A stretch of DNA of 64,000 nt from Chlorokybus atmophyticus. Taxonomy: Eukaryota; Streptophyta; Chlorokybophyceae; Chlorokybales; Chlorokybaceae. The DNA lies in the NCBI GenBank assembly GCA_009103225.1, contig RHPI01000193.1:169552-233551 (forward strand), written 5' to 3'. Below are positions 46,542-58,099 of this stretch, piece after piece. Both the position numbers and the translations under genes were made by a program. The notes under the pieces were generated by a model. That model was not told where the DNA came from. It ran no database searches and saw nothing but the letters and a program-made list of their open reading frames with translations. The stretch's first letter is position 1. Each line of letters opens with the position of its first letter.

Positions 46542-47515
46542 TGGCAGACTTCAGCAGTTGTCAAGTTGGTCCACTTCAGGATTGTAGACCCATCCACAAA
46601 CAGAGTCAACATGTTCATTATGATGAGAACAGTAGAAAAGCAGTGGTGGCCACGTGGCATGGTGTGCGTGGCATGTGAAGGTGTACATTACATATCGAAT
46701 GCAAGGTGTGACAGACCACTTGCTGTCTACACCATCTCTGCTGTGGCAACAAGAATGTAGCCATACATATTGCCATGATTGCAAAGGATAAGTGCAAAGA
46801 TCTCGAACCAGCTGCGCTATGCGGGGGAAATGAAGCGCGTGCTTGGAGTGCTAAAGAAGCAGCTGGTAGACAAGCCTTACATTGCTGGAAAGGAGTACAG
46901 TCTACCCCCGCTGCTATCACATTCGCCGATGGAATAACCCCATTATTATATTGAATTTTAATAATACCAACGGCCGCCGGGCATAAGTTGGTGGTTGTTG
47001 GAATAGTCTTATTCGTTTAAGACTTTTATCACATGGGTCAAAACCCGCCTTGCTATTCTAATGAAGGGGGTAGATTACGGTGAATACGGCATATATGGTG
47101 TTTTTAATTACAATTATGCATGAAACGAGTTACGATGACTTTATCCAGTTACGACTTATTACAATATGCGTAATGAAATCATAACATATTATGACACATT
47201 ACCTCACAATAGTCACATTTATGCTTACATGCGACATAAAAGAATGATATTCTAATAAACATATATGGGAGTTCTCCGTCATTAAAATGTCTTTGGTAAA
47301 AACCAATTATAGTCTTCTAGCAAAGCCAGACTGTATACCATTGCAGACATCACCACCTACCCGTGGGTTAGCTCACTGTTCACACGCTTCCCCCCGGCGA
47401 TCCGCAAACAGCTGGGGGCAAAAGATTCGCCCAATATACAGGCTTGGGTTGAACGTGTTGGTGAGCGCGATGCTGTCAAGGGGGGCATTGCTGCAGCCAC
47501 CCCTCCTCGCTTGAA
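46542..47515 (+). pseudogene. Glutathione-S-transferase-like gene fragments
   Basis: Three pieces suggest a URE2/GstB-like GST. About 46567-46615 reads IVDPSTNRVNMFI, resembling the end of the thioredoxin-like domain. 46777-46885 reads LRYAGEMKRVLGVLKKQLVDKPYIAGKEYS, a clear match to the start of the C-terminal helical domain; the next residues (ITFADG) continue only in another frame. About 47376-47480 reads FPPAIRKQLGAKDSPNIQAWVERVGERDAVKGGI, matching the family's last helices. 46920-47290 between them is AT-rich. Whether these are exons of a working gene or remnants cannot be settled by eye; the frame change after KEYS and missing N-terminal catalytic segment favour a remnant. Confidence 0.45.
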
Positions 47516-47912
47516 TTGCAGAGTGAACCAGCAAGGTATGCCGATGACTCTGTGCTTGTTTGGGGCTGTGCATGTGAACGGTAGCTAGACTGAGTAGGTA
47601 GAGCACATAGCCTGGCGGTGGTGGTGCAAATATGATGATAATGGTAAATGCTTTGTGCGTGTGCATGTGACTATAACATGTGCAGCAAAGGAGTGCGCAT
47701 ATATGTCAGCATGTGTAATGCAGCACCCCATATATAGCGCATAGCCATCACGTGCTGGGTGGGGTAGCAGTGTGCAGCATCGACGCAAGCATTGCATCTC
47801 ATGTGCTGCTGTCGGTTGAAAGTGCCATGCGATTGTTGCTTTGTACAACAATTGTACGCTACTGCTTTGGTGAAGTGACCCACGCAGTGTGTTATCAAGT
47901 TGAACATGTGCA

Positions 47913-48013
47913 GGTTACAGCTATCAAGAATTGTACACACTCCGCACGCTTGAAGAGCTGCTTCTGCCCCCATGTGACCTCGACACGTACACAGCACTCT
48001 TTAACCGCTCACG
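47913..48013 (+). CDS. Orphan exon, family unknown
   Basis: A clean exon-like piece with a TGTGCAG acceptor and a GTGAGT donor encodes YSYQELYTLRTLEELLLPPC, then DLDTYTALFNRSRS. No partner exon is recognised; downstream lies the GGACC-rich patch. It may belong to the gene at 46.5-47.5 kb or to a gene disrupted by repeats. Confidence 0.4.
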
Positions 48014-48119
48014 CTCGTGAGTCAAAGCAAGCGGACACCACAAAATCTTGCGCTTGACTTGACCACACAAGTACACACGAATGCGCAAAGACACTGTGTC
48101 ACCACCCATATTCACCGCA

Positions 48120-48440
48120 ACACATATGGTCCGGCATTGCTGTGGTCAAGACCACGCATGGTCCGTACACCCATTGACAGTTGGACCGGCAATATGCCTG
48201 GTCCGGCTGCAGACCGTGTATGGTCCAGTCTTTCGCGGCCAGTAGGACCGGTAATATGTCTGGTCCAGCCACGCACCACATCTGGTGCGTGATTGCGCAC
48301 CAGGATTTGGGACCCCGAACGGACCATGCACAATCCGTCCCGCGCGGAGCAGGCAGTCTTGGCTCGCGGGATACGGACCATGCATGGTTCTGGGGGTCCG
48401 TGAAAGGACCATACCTAGTCCTCGAACGTCAATCCGTGTG
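48120..48440. repeat. Second GGACC/GGTCC-dense patch
   Basis: About eleven GGACC or GGTCC words in 320 bp, many in the form ATGGTCC or GGACCATGC, with facing pairs. Random sequence would have fewer than two. Similar to 23320-23790. Confidence 0.75.
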
Positions 48441-48639
48441 TAGAGATCACGGTTGAGCAACACCCAGAGTTTGCGTTGCAACTGGTCTCCACCGATGAGC
48501 GTAAACGCATCTGCCAAACGCACAATGCACTGTGCACCAGTGTCTCTATCAATCAGGTCACTGCCCATGGCATCACGCTTCTTGGTGTAAGGCCGCACTT
48601 GCATATGAATAGTTGACTTCCGCCAATCTAACAGCAATG

Positions 48640-48780
48640 GGTTGCATAGCTCGTAGACACTGTCTAGTGCCTATGAGTCTTCAATTGCAACAATGGAATG
48701 CATAAGTCGTAGGCAGTGGACAATGCCTATGAGACTTTAGGTCACAGCAATGCATAGCTTGTAGACTAAACCACCCACCT
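48640..48780. repeat. Minisatellite block, left of CACTA B
   Basis: Two to three units built on GTAGACACTG...AGTGCCTATGAG plus CAATGGnnTGCATAG. The same unit occurs at 50185-50470. Confidence 0.75.
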
Positions 48781-48785
48781 ATAGA

Positions 48786-50876
48786 TTACCCCGTTATGCA
48801 GATATTCGCGGAACTTGCGATGCCTCTGGGCAAGTTGCCAGTGATGTTCTCGGCGCGTATGATTTCCAAGGCCAAGGGTCCCTCAGTAGTGACAGGCCTT
48901 CCTGGTGTGCCAATAAGGATGCCCTTCTCTCTAATCAGTCGTGTATGCTCCAAGTCTAGGAACTTCTCAGCAAGGGTCCAGAGCTCCATGGCGTGCTTCT
49001 GAGTGCGCACCTCGTAGTGACAGTCACTACATGCTCCACTCAAAGGCTGGTAAACCTGCTGAGAGTATGCCATTATATCATCAGCTCGGTAACACAAAAG
49101 CTTTCCAGTCCGCTGATCTTCTCGCATGACGTTGAGCGTCCTCAGAAACCATCTCCTTAGTGTACGCCGCATGTAGCTGATCTCAAACTGCTTCCCGGTT
49201 GGTGAAGGTGTTGACATAGTTGGACACAATGCGCTCTTGCACAAAACACCAGTACACATCATGACTCCCGTGCCAGATGATGTCCTCTAGAATGTGACCG
49301 GCACCGGCCACATGCTCGTTGGGCCTTTTGTTGGTGCCAAACAGGTCCTCCGAATAGACCCTTTAATATTCCAAAAGAGCGTCAGCAAGTTCCAACAGCT
49401 CCGTAGTCCATCCATGGCGGCGAGAGTTGTGGAAGAAGATGCGGATGAGCAAGTGAAGCGCAAAGCTGACGTCTCTGGTTGCTTTGTCTAGCAGATCGGA
49501 CACAGCGTATGGCACAGCATATTGCACGAACATCTGTAAGTCTTGAGCCTTGAACCAAGCCAGGTGCTTGCTAATGCCTCTTGGGAAATGTTTGCTCTTC
49601 AAGTCCATGGGGCGTGATATGCGCATGTGGGACAGCCTGCGCTCCACCTTGGCAATGTCTTGGACATGCTTTGAACTGTCTTCACCAAGCGTACTGTGCA
49701 CCAAACCCTTGCAAAGCCCCTCCAGCAACAGGTGCATAGTGTCATAGACCAAGTCGCGGCAAGGGTTGAATTCATACAGATGCCACAACCGCCAGAGTGG
49801 AGATTTCCCGGTTATGCCGCACTCCATTGATTTTTCTTTTCGGTTTTGGCCATCGAGTGAGTCTACCATGCATGCGTTGTCATACGCATCTTTTGCTGCT
49901 CTCTCTGTTGGGGGATGGCGGCAGTAGTAGCAATTGTCACCATGAATATGGTCAGTACGTGTCCTCGTAGTAGCTTCACCCTGCTCAGCACGCCGGGGCA
50001 CTTGGTGCTGAGTGGCTTTGAGGAGACAACGGCGGCAGAGGACGAGGCCTCCATTCTTAAACTGGCCTATCTAACATTGCGCTGGCTGGTCACCCGTCCA
50101 TGCCCACAGCACTACCCGCAGCGTTATCTCTTGACCTGCAATGAAGGCAACATCAGTATCTCACAACACCAGTCTGATAGGACTGTCATAGGCCGCACTG
50201 GGCAGCGCAGCCTACGACAGTTTCATAGACCGCAAGAAGGCAGATATGATATGACCAAGTCGTAGCCACAGAACAGTGCCTATAAGATTAAGGTCATAGT
50301 CATGGACTGCATAAGACGCTGAATAGAGCCTATGACACACTACCATGGAGTGCATACTTCATAGACACTGGACAGTGCCTATGAGGCTTTGGGTTACAGC
50401 AATGGATTGCATAAGTCGTAGACATTGAACAGTGTTTACGAAGATGGAATGCAAAACTCATAGACCGCACTGCTTACCATGCCGCGGCATCCATTGGAAT
50501 TGCAGTTGCAGATAACTTGACGATTCTGCTGCTGCTGCTGCTGGCTCTCCACATGATGAGATGGCTCGTCGGCGAATGCTCCACCTCCCGCTTCAACAGT
50601 CGGAGACAGAGGGAATATGAAGTGGATGGCTGGCCAGCGGATGCAGGGGGATGAGCAGCAGGCTAAGCTTCTGAAGCTGGCCTGCAGGGCGTAATAGGAG
50701 CACAAGCACAAGGACTTACTTCCGGAAGCCCGATCAGCAACACACGGTGCAATACCTTGAAGGGGAGGCCACAGCACAACACCAAGGAAGGAGAGGATGC
50801 CACCAACGTCTCTACTCATCTCCCACACACATGCCCACTCAAGCACAACCCACACACTTGTGCAAGGCTGCCACAA
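48786..50876 (-). pseudogene. CACTA (En/Spm) TNP2-type transposase, copy B, decayed
   Basis: Minus strand. 50876-50470 holds an N-terminal region ending in a polyglutamine run and a cysteine-rich motif (ICNCNSNGCRGM). A minisatellite-filled gap that may be an intron follows. The main exon 50001-49363 contains a cysteine pair (CYYCRH) and the family hallmark NPCRDLVYDTMHLLLEGLCKGL, then PMDLKSKHFPRGISKHLAWF. 49362-49200 reads NEHVAGAGHILEDIIWHGSH, a DUF4218-like segment. A frame change near 49195 follows, with FEISYMRRTLRRWFLRTLN in the next frame down to 48786. The frame change and a stop make it inactive. It is distinct from copy A at 11540-13800. CACTA-type terminal repeats were not found. 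Confidence 0.75.
50185..50470. repeat. Minisatellite block inside/right of CACTA B
   Basis: About five to six units of 55-70 bp, each with CATAGACACTGGACAGTGCC-like sequence (itself quasi-palindromic) and TGGANTGCATAAGTCGTAG. Shared with 48640-48780. Confidence 0.78.
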
Positions 50877-51663
50877 GCATCACACCCCACATGGGATGAG
50901 AGGGAGAGCCCCTTGAACAACTAAACTAGGCACCCCACACACAAGAGTTAAATATGCACATGCTGAGCTCCTTTAACACTTGTTGAGGCCGTTTATATAC
51001 CCCCTCTTTGCTGCTCTCCGACCTACAACATCCAAGTCCAAGGCCAAGGCTACTTGCCTTGTCATGGCTGCTGACCACAACACATGTCTAGGGCTGCCAC
51101 ATCAGCCCTTGGACCTCTTGTTTAATGTTCAAGACGGATCACACATCAGCCTCGCACATTGTGAACGTCTTTGGCTGGTCATATCAGCCTAGGACATCAC
51201 ACACATGCATATATATGCATACATCTAGTACGTACCTCATATCCTCACATATGCACTCATATGCGGACATATGCACATGCAAACATATGCACACACATGC
51301 GGACACATGGCTCACATGGCCATGTCTCAATGGTACCGACCAGCTCTGTGCTTGCTGATATGCAATACCTTGTGTAGCTTATCTCACACAAGGCCTTATA
51401 GGCTCAAGAGCAGACCACGTGAGAGCCACCCCACAAGCACTACACACGCTTATGACATGGAAAACGCACCCGGTCGCATGTAAATTACATAAGTAAGGAA
51501 CAGTGAATGACTTTAGCCAGCCTTCAAGGCCTACATAAGTTATTGGCGTGACATTCCTCCCACTTGCATTGCAACGACCTCGTTGCAAAAAGGATGAACA
51601 CATGTCCCGCACAGCTTCTGGCAAAGTTGGCCAAACCCGCCGATAGCTGCACTCCACGCGTTA
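50877..51663. other. Repeat-derived flank before gypsy C
   Basis: Holds CCCCTTGAACAACTAAACTAGGCACC (also at 8450-8480 in diverged form), ATATGCACACAT-type tracts at 51190-51310, and a perfect 8-bp inverted repeat TTGCAACG/CGTTGCAA with 4-nt loop (51569-51588). No gene. Confidence 0.5.
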
Positions 51664-52183
51664 AGGAAGATGCCAGAAAACGGAGGGCCAGTCAAGAAGG
51701 GCTCGACCAGATCTCTGGAAGGGCCTGGCGCCAAGTAGTATAACTTGACCATATGAGCAGCAAATGAGGAGCTCTTTAGTGCGTCGGAAAGGTCTAGAAG
51801 TGTACTACACGATTCTGCAAGAATATCCTAGCTTCTAGCGCTAGAATCGTCTAGACCATAGCACGTGCAGACCGGTAGGTATAAAAGTGACATTCTACAA
51901 TTTGCAATACAACCTGTAGCTCCCTAGTTGCTGGTGTGCAAGCTTGGTGGTGGTTAGCAAAGGTTGCTAGCGTGTACCCACTAATGTGTGCTTGCTTGTG
52001 TGACGATCCAAGGCGCTACACAAGTCGGTGTGTAGCTTGGAGCGCATGCGCGTGCGTACGCAAGTGGCGGGGCGCGCATGTGTGCTTGGAAGAGGGGGCA
52101 AGGTTCCGGTGTGAATACCGTGTCTTGGTGAGAGGGTTGTTGATTGGACCAACTCACAGGTGACAAGGCAGGAGCACTGTCAC
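51664..52183 (+). repeat. Truncated 5' LTR of gypsy C
   Basis: Starts at the sequence corresponding to GGTGCCAGAAAACGG in the A LTR, so about 135 bp of the LTR start are missing, and ends GTCACA. The TATAAAA box is retained. Confidence 0.88.
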
Positions 52184-52272
52184 AACAGATATCGGAGCGT
52201 GGTTTACGAAGGTGAGAGAGGAAGTGTGTGGGCGTTTACACTTTTCATTCGGAGTGTAGTGTGTTAGTGGAG

Positions 52273-53302
52273 ATGGAGGATGCTCGCATGGAAGAGCTTC
52301 AAGCTGCCATCTTAGCTTTGAGGGAAGAGCTTCATCACACTCAAGCGGCGGCACAAGCACAACGCGAGGCGTATGAGCATGCGACGGCGCGTGTGCAAGT
52401 TCCCATAGCATCAAGCTCGCGCGTGCATGTAAAGGTGCCAAAGCCCAAGCCATTCAAAGGTCAACGTGATGGAGATGCATTGGATGAATGGATTTTCCCA
52501 GTATCATCTTGGCTGAAGCTCATGGAGGTGCCCACGCATCTGCACGTGGAGGTCGCAGCGACATTGCTTGAAGGTGCAGCACTTGTATGGTGGAGACATC
52601 GATGTACGCGTGTTGCAAGTGGGTTGGCGCTGCCATTGACCACCATGGAAGAGTTGGCACTGGAGGTCAGGCATCAATTTGTGCCCGTTGAGAGCGTGAA
52701 GGCCGCACGCGATAAACTTGCAACCTTTGTGCAAATGGGGTCGGTGATGGCGTACACGGCTGCGTTTCAGCAATTGGTGATGTCCATACCCAATATGACC
52801 GAGGAGGAGCAGCTGGACAGGTATACACGTGGTTAAAAACCTTTGGGGCGTAAAAAAATGGAGCTACGGGACCAGAAGACACTTACGGAGGCTATACGCA
52901 TTGCGGAGCGTCTCGACGCGTTGTACTCCCAGTCCACAAGAAACATTGACTTGAGGCAAATGCATGGTGATCAGCTCCGGGGAGACTTTTAACATGTATG
53001 GAGACGAGGAGAACCAAGTTTAGCGCTTGCCAATGGAGGTGGAGCTGACTCTGGGCCTGCACCAATGGAGGTGGGTGCCATACACACGCGTGGAAGTGAG
53101 GCGAAGCACGGCGGACGTGGTGAAAGAGGTAAAGGTGTGCACAAGTGTTATGCGTGTTGGTCGACTGAGCATTTGGCGTACGGATGCCCCAAACGAAGGA
53201 CGCAAAGGCCAACACCGGATGGCAACCCTCGCCGTGATCGTCGCGTCAACACCATGAGCAAAATAGCGTGGAGCAGGAAAACGACTTCCCCCAGTAGGTG
53301 AA
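52273..53302 (+). pseudogene. gag: gag of gypsy C, with early stop
   Basis: About 90 per cent identical to the A gag. The codon TTA after TRG in A is TAA here (52834-52836), which stops translation after 188 codons. The frame then continues with further damage. The zinc knuckle survives with one change (CYACWSTEHLAYGC). Confidence 0.9.
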
Positions 53303-54742
53303 GAGGCTACTGCTGGATAGGAAGGAGCCTCATGCACGGACGGATGCTGTGACATTTCCATTAAGGAAGCAAGAGGAGATGGCTATGAACGCGCCAACGG
53401 TGGTGAGTTACGCAAAAGAGGAGACAACAAAGTATTTCGGGCTTCGAGCACACATTTGCGATGACCAAGGACGATGGAGAGAGTGTAAGCTCATGATTGA
53501 TAGCGGTGCCAACAGCAACTTAATGAGTATTGATTTTGCGCGGCGTTACGGTTGGCTTTCGTCATTACGAGGAGGTGAAGTGAAGCTCGCTGATGGAGAG
53601 CCACCTTCCAGAGGTAATTGCGCTGCGTTTATGACCAAAGAGTTGTGCGTTCGCATTGCGAAGATGAAGGAGAACATGCGATTTTACTGCATCACCCTAC
53701 GGAACGGGTTTGACGGAATTTTGGGACTACCGTGGCTATGGCAACATAATCCATCCATCAATTGCAGGAAGCGCGTGCTCACCATCGAACGAAACGGTGG
53801 AGAGTCCATTCAAGGTGGTACGACAATTGATTAAATCTCTTAAGTGCAATTGAGGAAGTTATTGTCTCCACGCAAGGCAAAGGCTGCATGGTTGTGCGTA
53901 GTGCGCGAAAACACTGCAAAGTCAACACCGGAGCTGAGTGACGATGTTAAGACGGCTACGATGGACCCCGAGGTGTGTAAACTTGTTAAAGAGTTCCAAG
54001 ATATCATGGTGGACGAACTTCCATCTGGTCTACCACCTCCACAGAGCGTAGACCACCGTGTGGAGCTGATTGAGGGCGTGCACAAGCCACCGACACGATA
54101 TCAACCTATATACAAGTTGTCACCTTTGGAGCTGGAAGAGGCCGAGATGCAGGTGGCGGACTTGAAAAGAGGCTACATCAGGCCTAGTAAGTTCCCTTAT
54201 GGTGCACCTATTTTGTTCGTAAGAAAGAAGAACGGGAGCTTGCGCATGTGCGTCAACAACCGCGCTCTTAACAACATCACGAAGAGGAATTGCTTTCCAC
54301 TCCCACGTATTGACGAGTTGCTGGAGCAATTGCAAGGTGCGCAGTATTTCACAATACTTGATCTTGCTGGAGGTTATCACCAAATCCGCATCGCGCCCGA
54401 GGATGTGGAGCTTTTGACACACGTTATGAGCACTACGAGTAGTTGGTTATGTCCTTCGGACTTACGAACGCGCCGGCAACATTTCAAATGCTAATGAACA
54501 TCGTTTTTGCTGACTTGATTGGCAAGGGAGTCTTCGTGTACCTCGACGACATTTTGGTGTATGCGAAGACAAAGGAGGAGCACGTGGCACTTCTACGGCG
54601 CGTGTTGCAGCGTTTGCGCGAACACAAGTTGTACGCCCAGCTACAAAAGTGCAAATTCTTGCTTCGAGAGGTGGAGTACCTAGGCCACATCGTGTTACAT
54701 GAAGCATCCCGGGAGCCAGAGGCATACTTGGCTAATGTTTAA
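53298..54742 (+). pseudogene. pol: pol of gypsy C: protease and RT, fused to chromodomain end
   Basis: Protease DSGA and flanks are intact (53298-53834). A deletion of about 35 bp and a TAA follow at ESIQ. RT resumes at 53844 with the first motifs, has a frame change near 54410 (the ELLTH/HVMSTT region), then a readable FGLTNAPATF and YLDDILVY to 54700. There the frame passes directly into HEASREPEAYLANV, the end of the chromodomain. RNase H and integrase are absent. Confidence 0.92.
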
Positions 54743-54818
54743 GACGTTGCGCGTGACTATCTTGCTCGACGACCACCTCGCGAGCTTCGAGGACGATGCT
54801 CACCTTAGGGGGGAGGAG

Positions 54819-55490
54819 TGTAATAGTCAAGGCCAAATTTCGTGATTTTCATGGCCATTTTAGGCCTTATTTGTGAGATACCATGTTTTTCATGACTTGT
54901 GGCGGATATCGGCGAGTTGCGAGTCTGCCGCAGATGTCGACCGGCCCAGGGCCAGTCTAGAAGACGCCAGAAAACGGAGGGCCAGTCGAGAAGGGCTCGA
55001 CTACATTTCTGGAAGGGCCTGGCGCCAAGTAGTATAACTTGACCATATGAGCAGCAAATGAGGAGGTCTTTGGTGCGTCGGAAAGATCTAGAAGTGTACT
55101 ACAAGATTCTGCAAGAATATCTTTGCTTCTAGCGCTAGAATCGTGTAGACAGTAGCATGTGCAGACTGGTAGGTATAAAAGTGACATTTTACAATTAGCA
55201 ATACAACCTTTAGATCCCTAGTTTTTGGTGTGCAAGCTTGGTGGTGGTTAGCAGGAGTTGCTAGCGTGTGCCCACTGGTGTGTGCTTGCTTGTATGATGA
55301 TCCAAGGCGCTACACAAGTCGGTGTGTAGCTTGGAGCGCATGCGCGTGCGCGTGCGCGTGCGTATGCGAGTGGCGGGGCGCGCGTGTGTGCTTGGCAGAG
55401 GGGGCAAGGTTCCGGTGTGAACACCGTGTCTTGGTGAGAGGGTTGTTGATTGGACCAACTCACAGGTGACAAGGCACGAGCACCGTAACA
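54819..55490 (+). repeat. 3' LTR of gypsy C
   Basis: Begins TGTAATAGTC after the polypurine run GGGGGGAGGAG and ends CCGTAACA. Unlike the 5' copy it is full length. Confidence 0.92.
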
Positions 55491-55546
55491 GGCATGGTGG
55501 GGTTTGACACCAAGGACACCCCACCGGCACAGTGCTCGCCCTGTGC

Positions 55547-55660
55547 AAATATGGGCTTCATCTCGAACCTCGACCACTAACCCTAACCCACTTCGCCCCT
55601 GGTAAATATGGGCTTCATCTCGGACCTCGACCACTAACCCTAACCCACTTCACCCCTGGC
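55547..55660 (+). repeat. 57-bp tandem duplication containing CCCTAACCC
   Basis: Two copies (55547-55603 and 55604-55660), each starting AAATATGGGCTTCATCTCG and containing CACTAACCCTAACCCACTTC. They differ at a few positions. Confidence 0.9.
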
Positions 55661-55779
55661 AGCGCCGCCAACGATCCACCAAACGCCACATACCCTCGGC
55701 ATCACCGCCCTGTAAAGGCATAGCTTGGTGGAGTCATCAATAGTGTTTGCGCAGGGATTGGCATTGCCAGCACTTGTTA

Positions 55780-55945
55780 ATGGTACGAATTGCCATTGCC
55801 ATTGTACAAAAGTATCATTTCAATGGTACCTTTTGGCAAATGCATTTTCGTACCATTCAAATGGTACAATCAGGATAATTATGCAAACTCACCCCACCCT
55901 TGGTGTGCAATGGCTTGATCGTACCATTACAATAATACGACGGAG
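55780..55945. repeat. GTACCAT-rich palindromic block, left
   Basis: Several GGTACnAT / ATGGTAC words on both strands, ending in a quasi-palindrome near 55911-55946 (GGCTTGATCGTACCATTACA...ATACGACGGAGCC). A related block lies at 57900-58070. Confidence 0.65.
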
Positions 55946-55979
55946 CCGTCACGCCAGTGGATGCGGCCAAGTTTCTCGC

Positions 55980-57890
55980 CTATGGCATGCAAGGGTAGCG
56001 GCGGCAGCGGCGGCGGCGGCGGCGGTGCGTGTTGCTGGACATGATGATGCTGGTTATATTGGCGACACCTGTGTCGACGTCAATAGTGAGCAATGGGAGT
56101 CTTTTGTCCGTAATGCCACTCGTGCTTCGTCACCCGCAGCTCGGTCTACATGCACATTGTTAGCAGCAGGGTGCCCGACATGTTCATTGAGGCAGTGGCG
56201 CATCCTGTGCCCATGGCTCACGAGCCCCGTGACGAATCTGTAATTGAGGGTGGCGGGGAGAGTGCACCCAATACCACCTTGTCAGCCCCCATGGCTTCCC
56301 CTGCTCCATGCATCCCATGGGCCACTGAGGTAAGTCGATGTCTCTTATAATTGTGCCTAGGTAACAATGCGTCAGGCACATATGTACATATGTATGCATG
56401 CATATGCTTATATTTGTCCTTTGCAACATTGTGAGCCATCTTATTCTAGGGCCTATATACAGCCCCCCTTGCTGCATGCACAAGTGGTCTCACCGACCGC
56501 ACCTGCTCCCCTCGCAGTCAGAGCGCATCCACCTTCCACGGCACCAGTCCTTCATGCACTGCCGTTTCCTCCACGAGCAGCACCGGTGATTGCGGGGCAA
56601 CAATCATTTTTGCAACCGGTGAGAGCACAACACAATGCAACAACCGATGTGGCTTTTGCATCTACCTTACCCCACCCGCTGCAAGTTAAAGCCGGCAATC
56701 TGCTCCAAGCTCAGGTACTTCATCAGTCATTGTGACTCTTACCGTTGACATTTTGACACACCATTTGAGTGATGTATGCGCATGTAGCAGGGGTCACCAC
56801 CTGCTAGCGGGTCATTGGAGGAGCTAGCCGCAACCCGCGTACAGCCATCAGCAAGTGGCATTGAAGGAACAGTTGATGGGATTAAATCTGAGCTTGCATA
56901 GGATCTCCAACAGGACCTATTGCACTGTGGTGCTGTCAACCAATCACATATGGGTTAGCTGCATGCTTGCACACTACAATTGCAATAGTCACCTGCGTCA
57001 CACCGTCATCACTTGGTTGCTTCGAACAGTCACCTACGGCATTGGTGGTTGATGCACAAATGATTGCATGGACTGCGTCATTGCTGGTTGATGCACTACT
57101 GGTTAAATGCCGGATGAATGGCCACGTGCTCCTATGCTCAAACCCAACCTACTTCATTCGGCACGCGCGACTTCGCACGCTCACGCATATCCTAGCATGC
57201 AAAGGTAGGCATGCATTGGAGGTGCATGCAATAAACATGCACAGCGAGATTGGCAACAACATACCGCCGCCCAGCTTTGTCTACCTGTTCTGGCTTCCGC
57301 AATGTAGGCTTGACAATGGGGTGGGTGTGGGTGAATAGAGGAGGCCTGCAGCCACGCAACATGTATCATATGGACTGCGCTAAAACACACATAACTCTGC
57401 AAGGAAATGCATGTGAGTGTTGAGCGTACCTCTGCATTCGTTTGTGCTTGTTCTCCCAGACGCAATTGGTCACGCATGGTTTTTACAAGGGGCTCCAAGG
57501 ACTGCAGCTCCTAATTCGCTCCTTGTTGCAGAAAGTGAGCCACCAAGCAGCTCTCTTTGTGAGAATGGTCCTTATTGGCTTGCCTGCTGGTTTGTCTAAT
57601 GTTGGTGATGCATGTTGGACAGCCCCATTGCTGATGCCTGCCATGATCTATGACGTGGCGCCTGGTATTTGCTGGCTTCGCTGCTTGAACTCTTACGACT
57701 ACAACTTCTCGCAAGATGTGCCACACCGCCGCCGCCGCCTCCTACTCCTCCTGGTCCTCCGCCTCCTAATCGAACCCGAGTCTACTATGCCTGACATTAG
57801 CCCCGTCATCGACCAAATGCCCCTGCGTGCCATCATCCGGCCATTAATGAATCTGTTTGGGTTAGTGCACGCTAACTCCCATTAGGGCTG
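55980..57890 (+). CDS. Unrecognised multi-exon gene or element protein
   Basis: Exon-like pieces: about 56167-56331 (VPDMFIEAVAHPVPMAHEPR, ending CIPWATE before GTAAGT); 56453-56714, a proline-rich exon (QPPLLHAQVVSPTAPAPLAV, LPFPPRAAPVIAGQQ) before GTACTT; 56790-56890 (GSPPASGSLEELAATRV); 56950-57350; and about 57460-57885 (HGFYKGLQGLQLLIRSLLQK, VRMVLIGLPAGLSNVGDA, DISPVIDQMPLRAII) ending at TAG. A GCG run encodes polyalanine near 56000. No known domain. The whole is bracketed by related GTACC-palindromic blocks, so it may be the coding part of an unclassified mobile element. Confidence 0.35.
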
Positions 57891-57894
57891 GTCG

Positions 57895-58075
57895 AGCAAT
57901 GCCTCTGTCGTACCTTGGATGGTACGACAGAGCTATTGTACGCCAATAGCCGGGGTTGGATGAGATATGCCTCTATCGTACCATAAATGTTACGCCCAAG
58001 CCATTGTTACCCTTGCTTGTACGAAGCATGGATGATACGATTCATAAGTTGTACCATCAACCATAGGAGATAAGG
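57895..58075. repeat. GTACCAT-rich palindromic block, right
   Basis: Contains a perfect 12-bp hairpin (CTCTGTCGTACC, loop TTGGAT, GGTACGACAGAG; 57903-57932) and further CGTACCAT words. Resembles the block at 55780-55945. Confidence 0.75.
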
Positions 58076-58099
58076 ACGCACTACAAGTGCGACTCTAGT

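Larger units (their letters stand above)
51664..55490 (+). mobile_element. Ty3/gypsy element C, same family as A, truncated and internally deleted
   Basis: Collinear with A from within the 5' LTR to the end of the 3' LTR, but the 5' LTR lacks its first part, gag and pol carry stops, and 2016 bp (relative to A) between RT and chromodomain are missing. Several small indels are present as well. Non-autonomous; it could only move with proteins from elements like A. Target duplication cannot be checked because the left end is lost. Confidence 0.93.

Noticed and set aside
58079-58095. CACTACAAGTGCGAC as a CACTA terminal repeat
   Set aside because: No matching inverted end was found and no CACTA transposase is adjacent.
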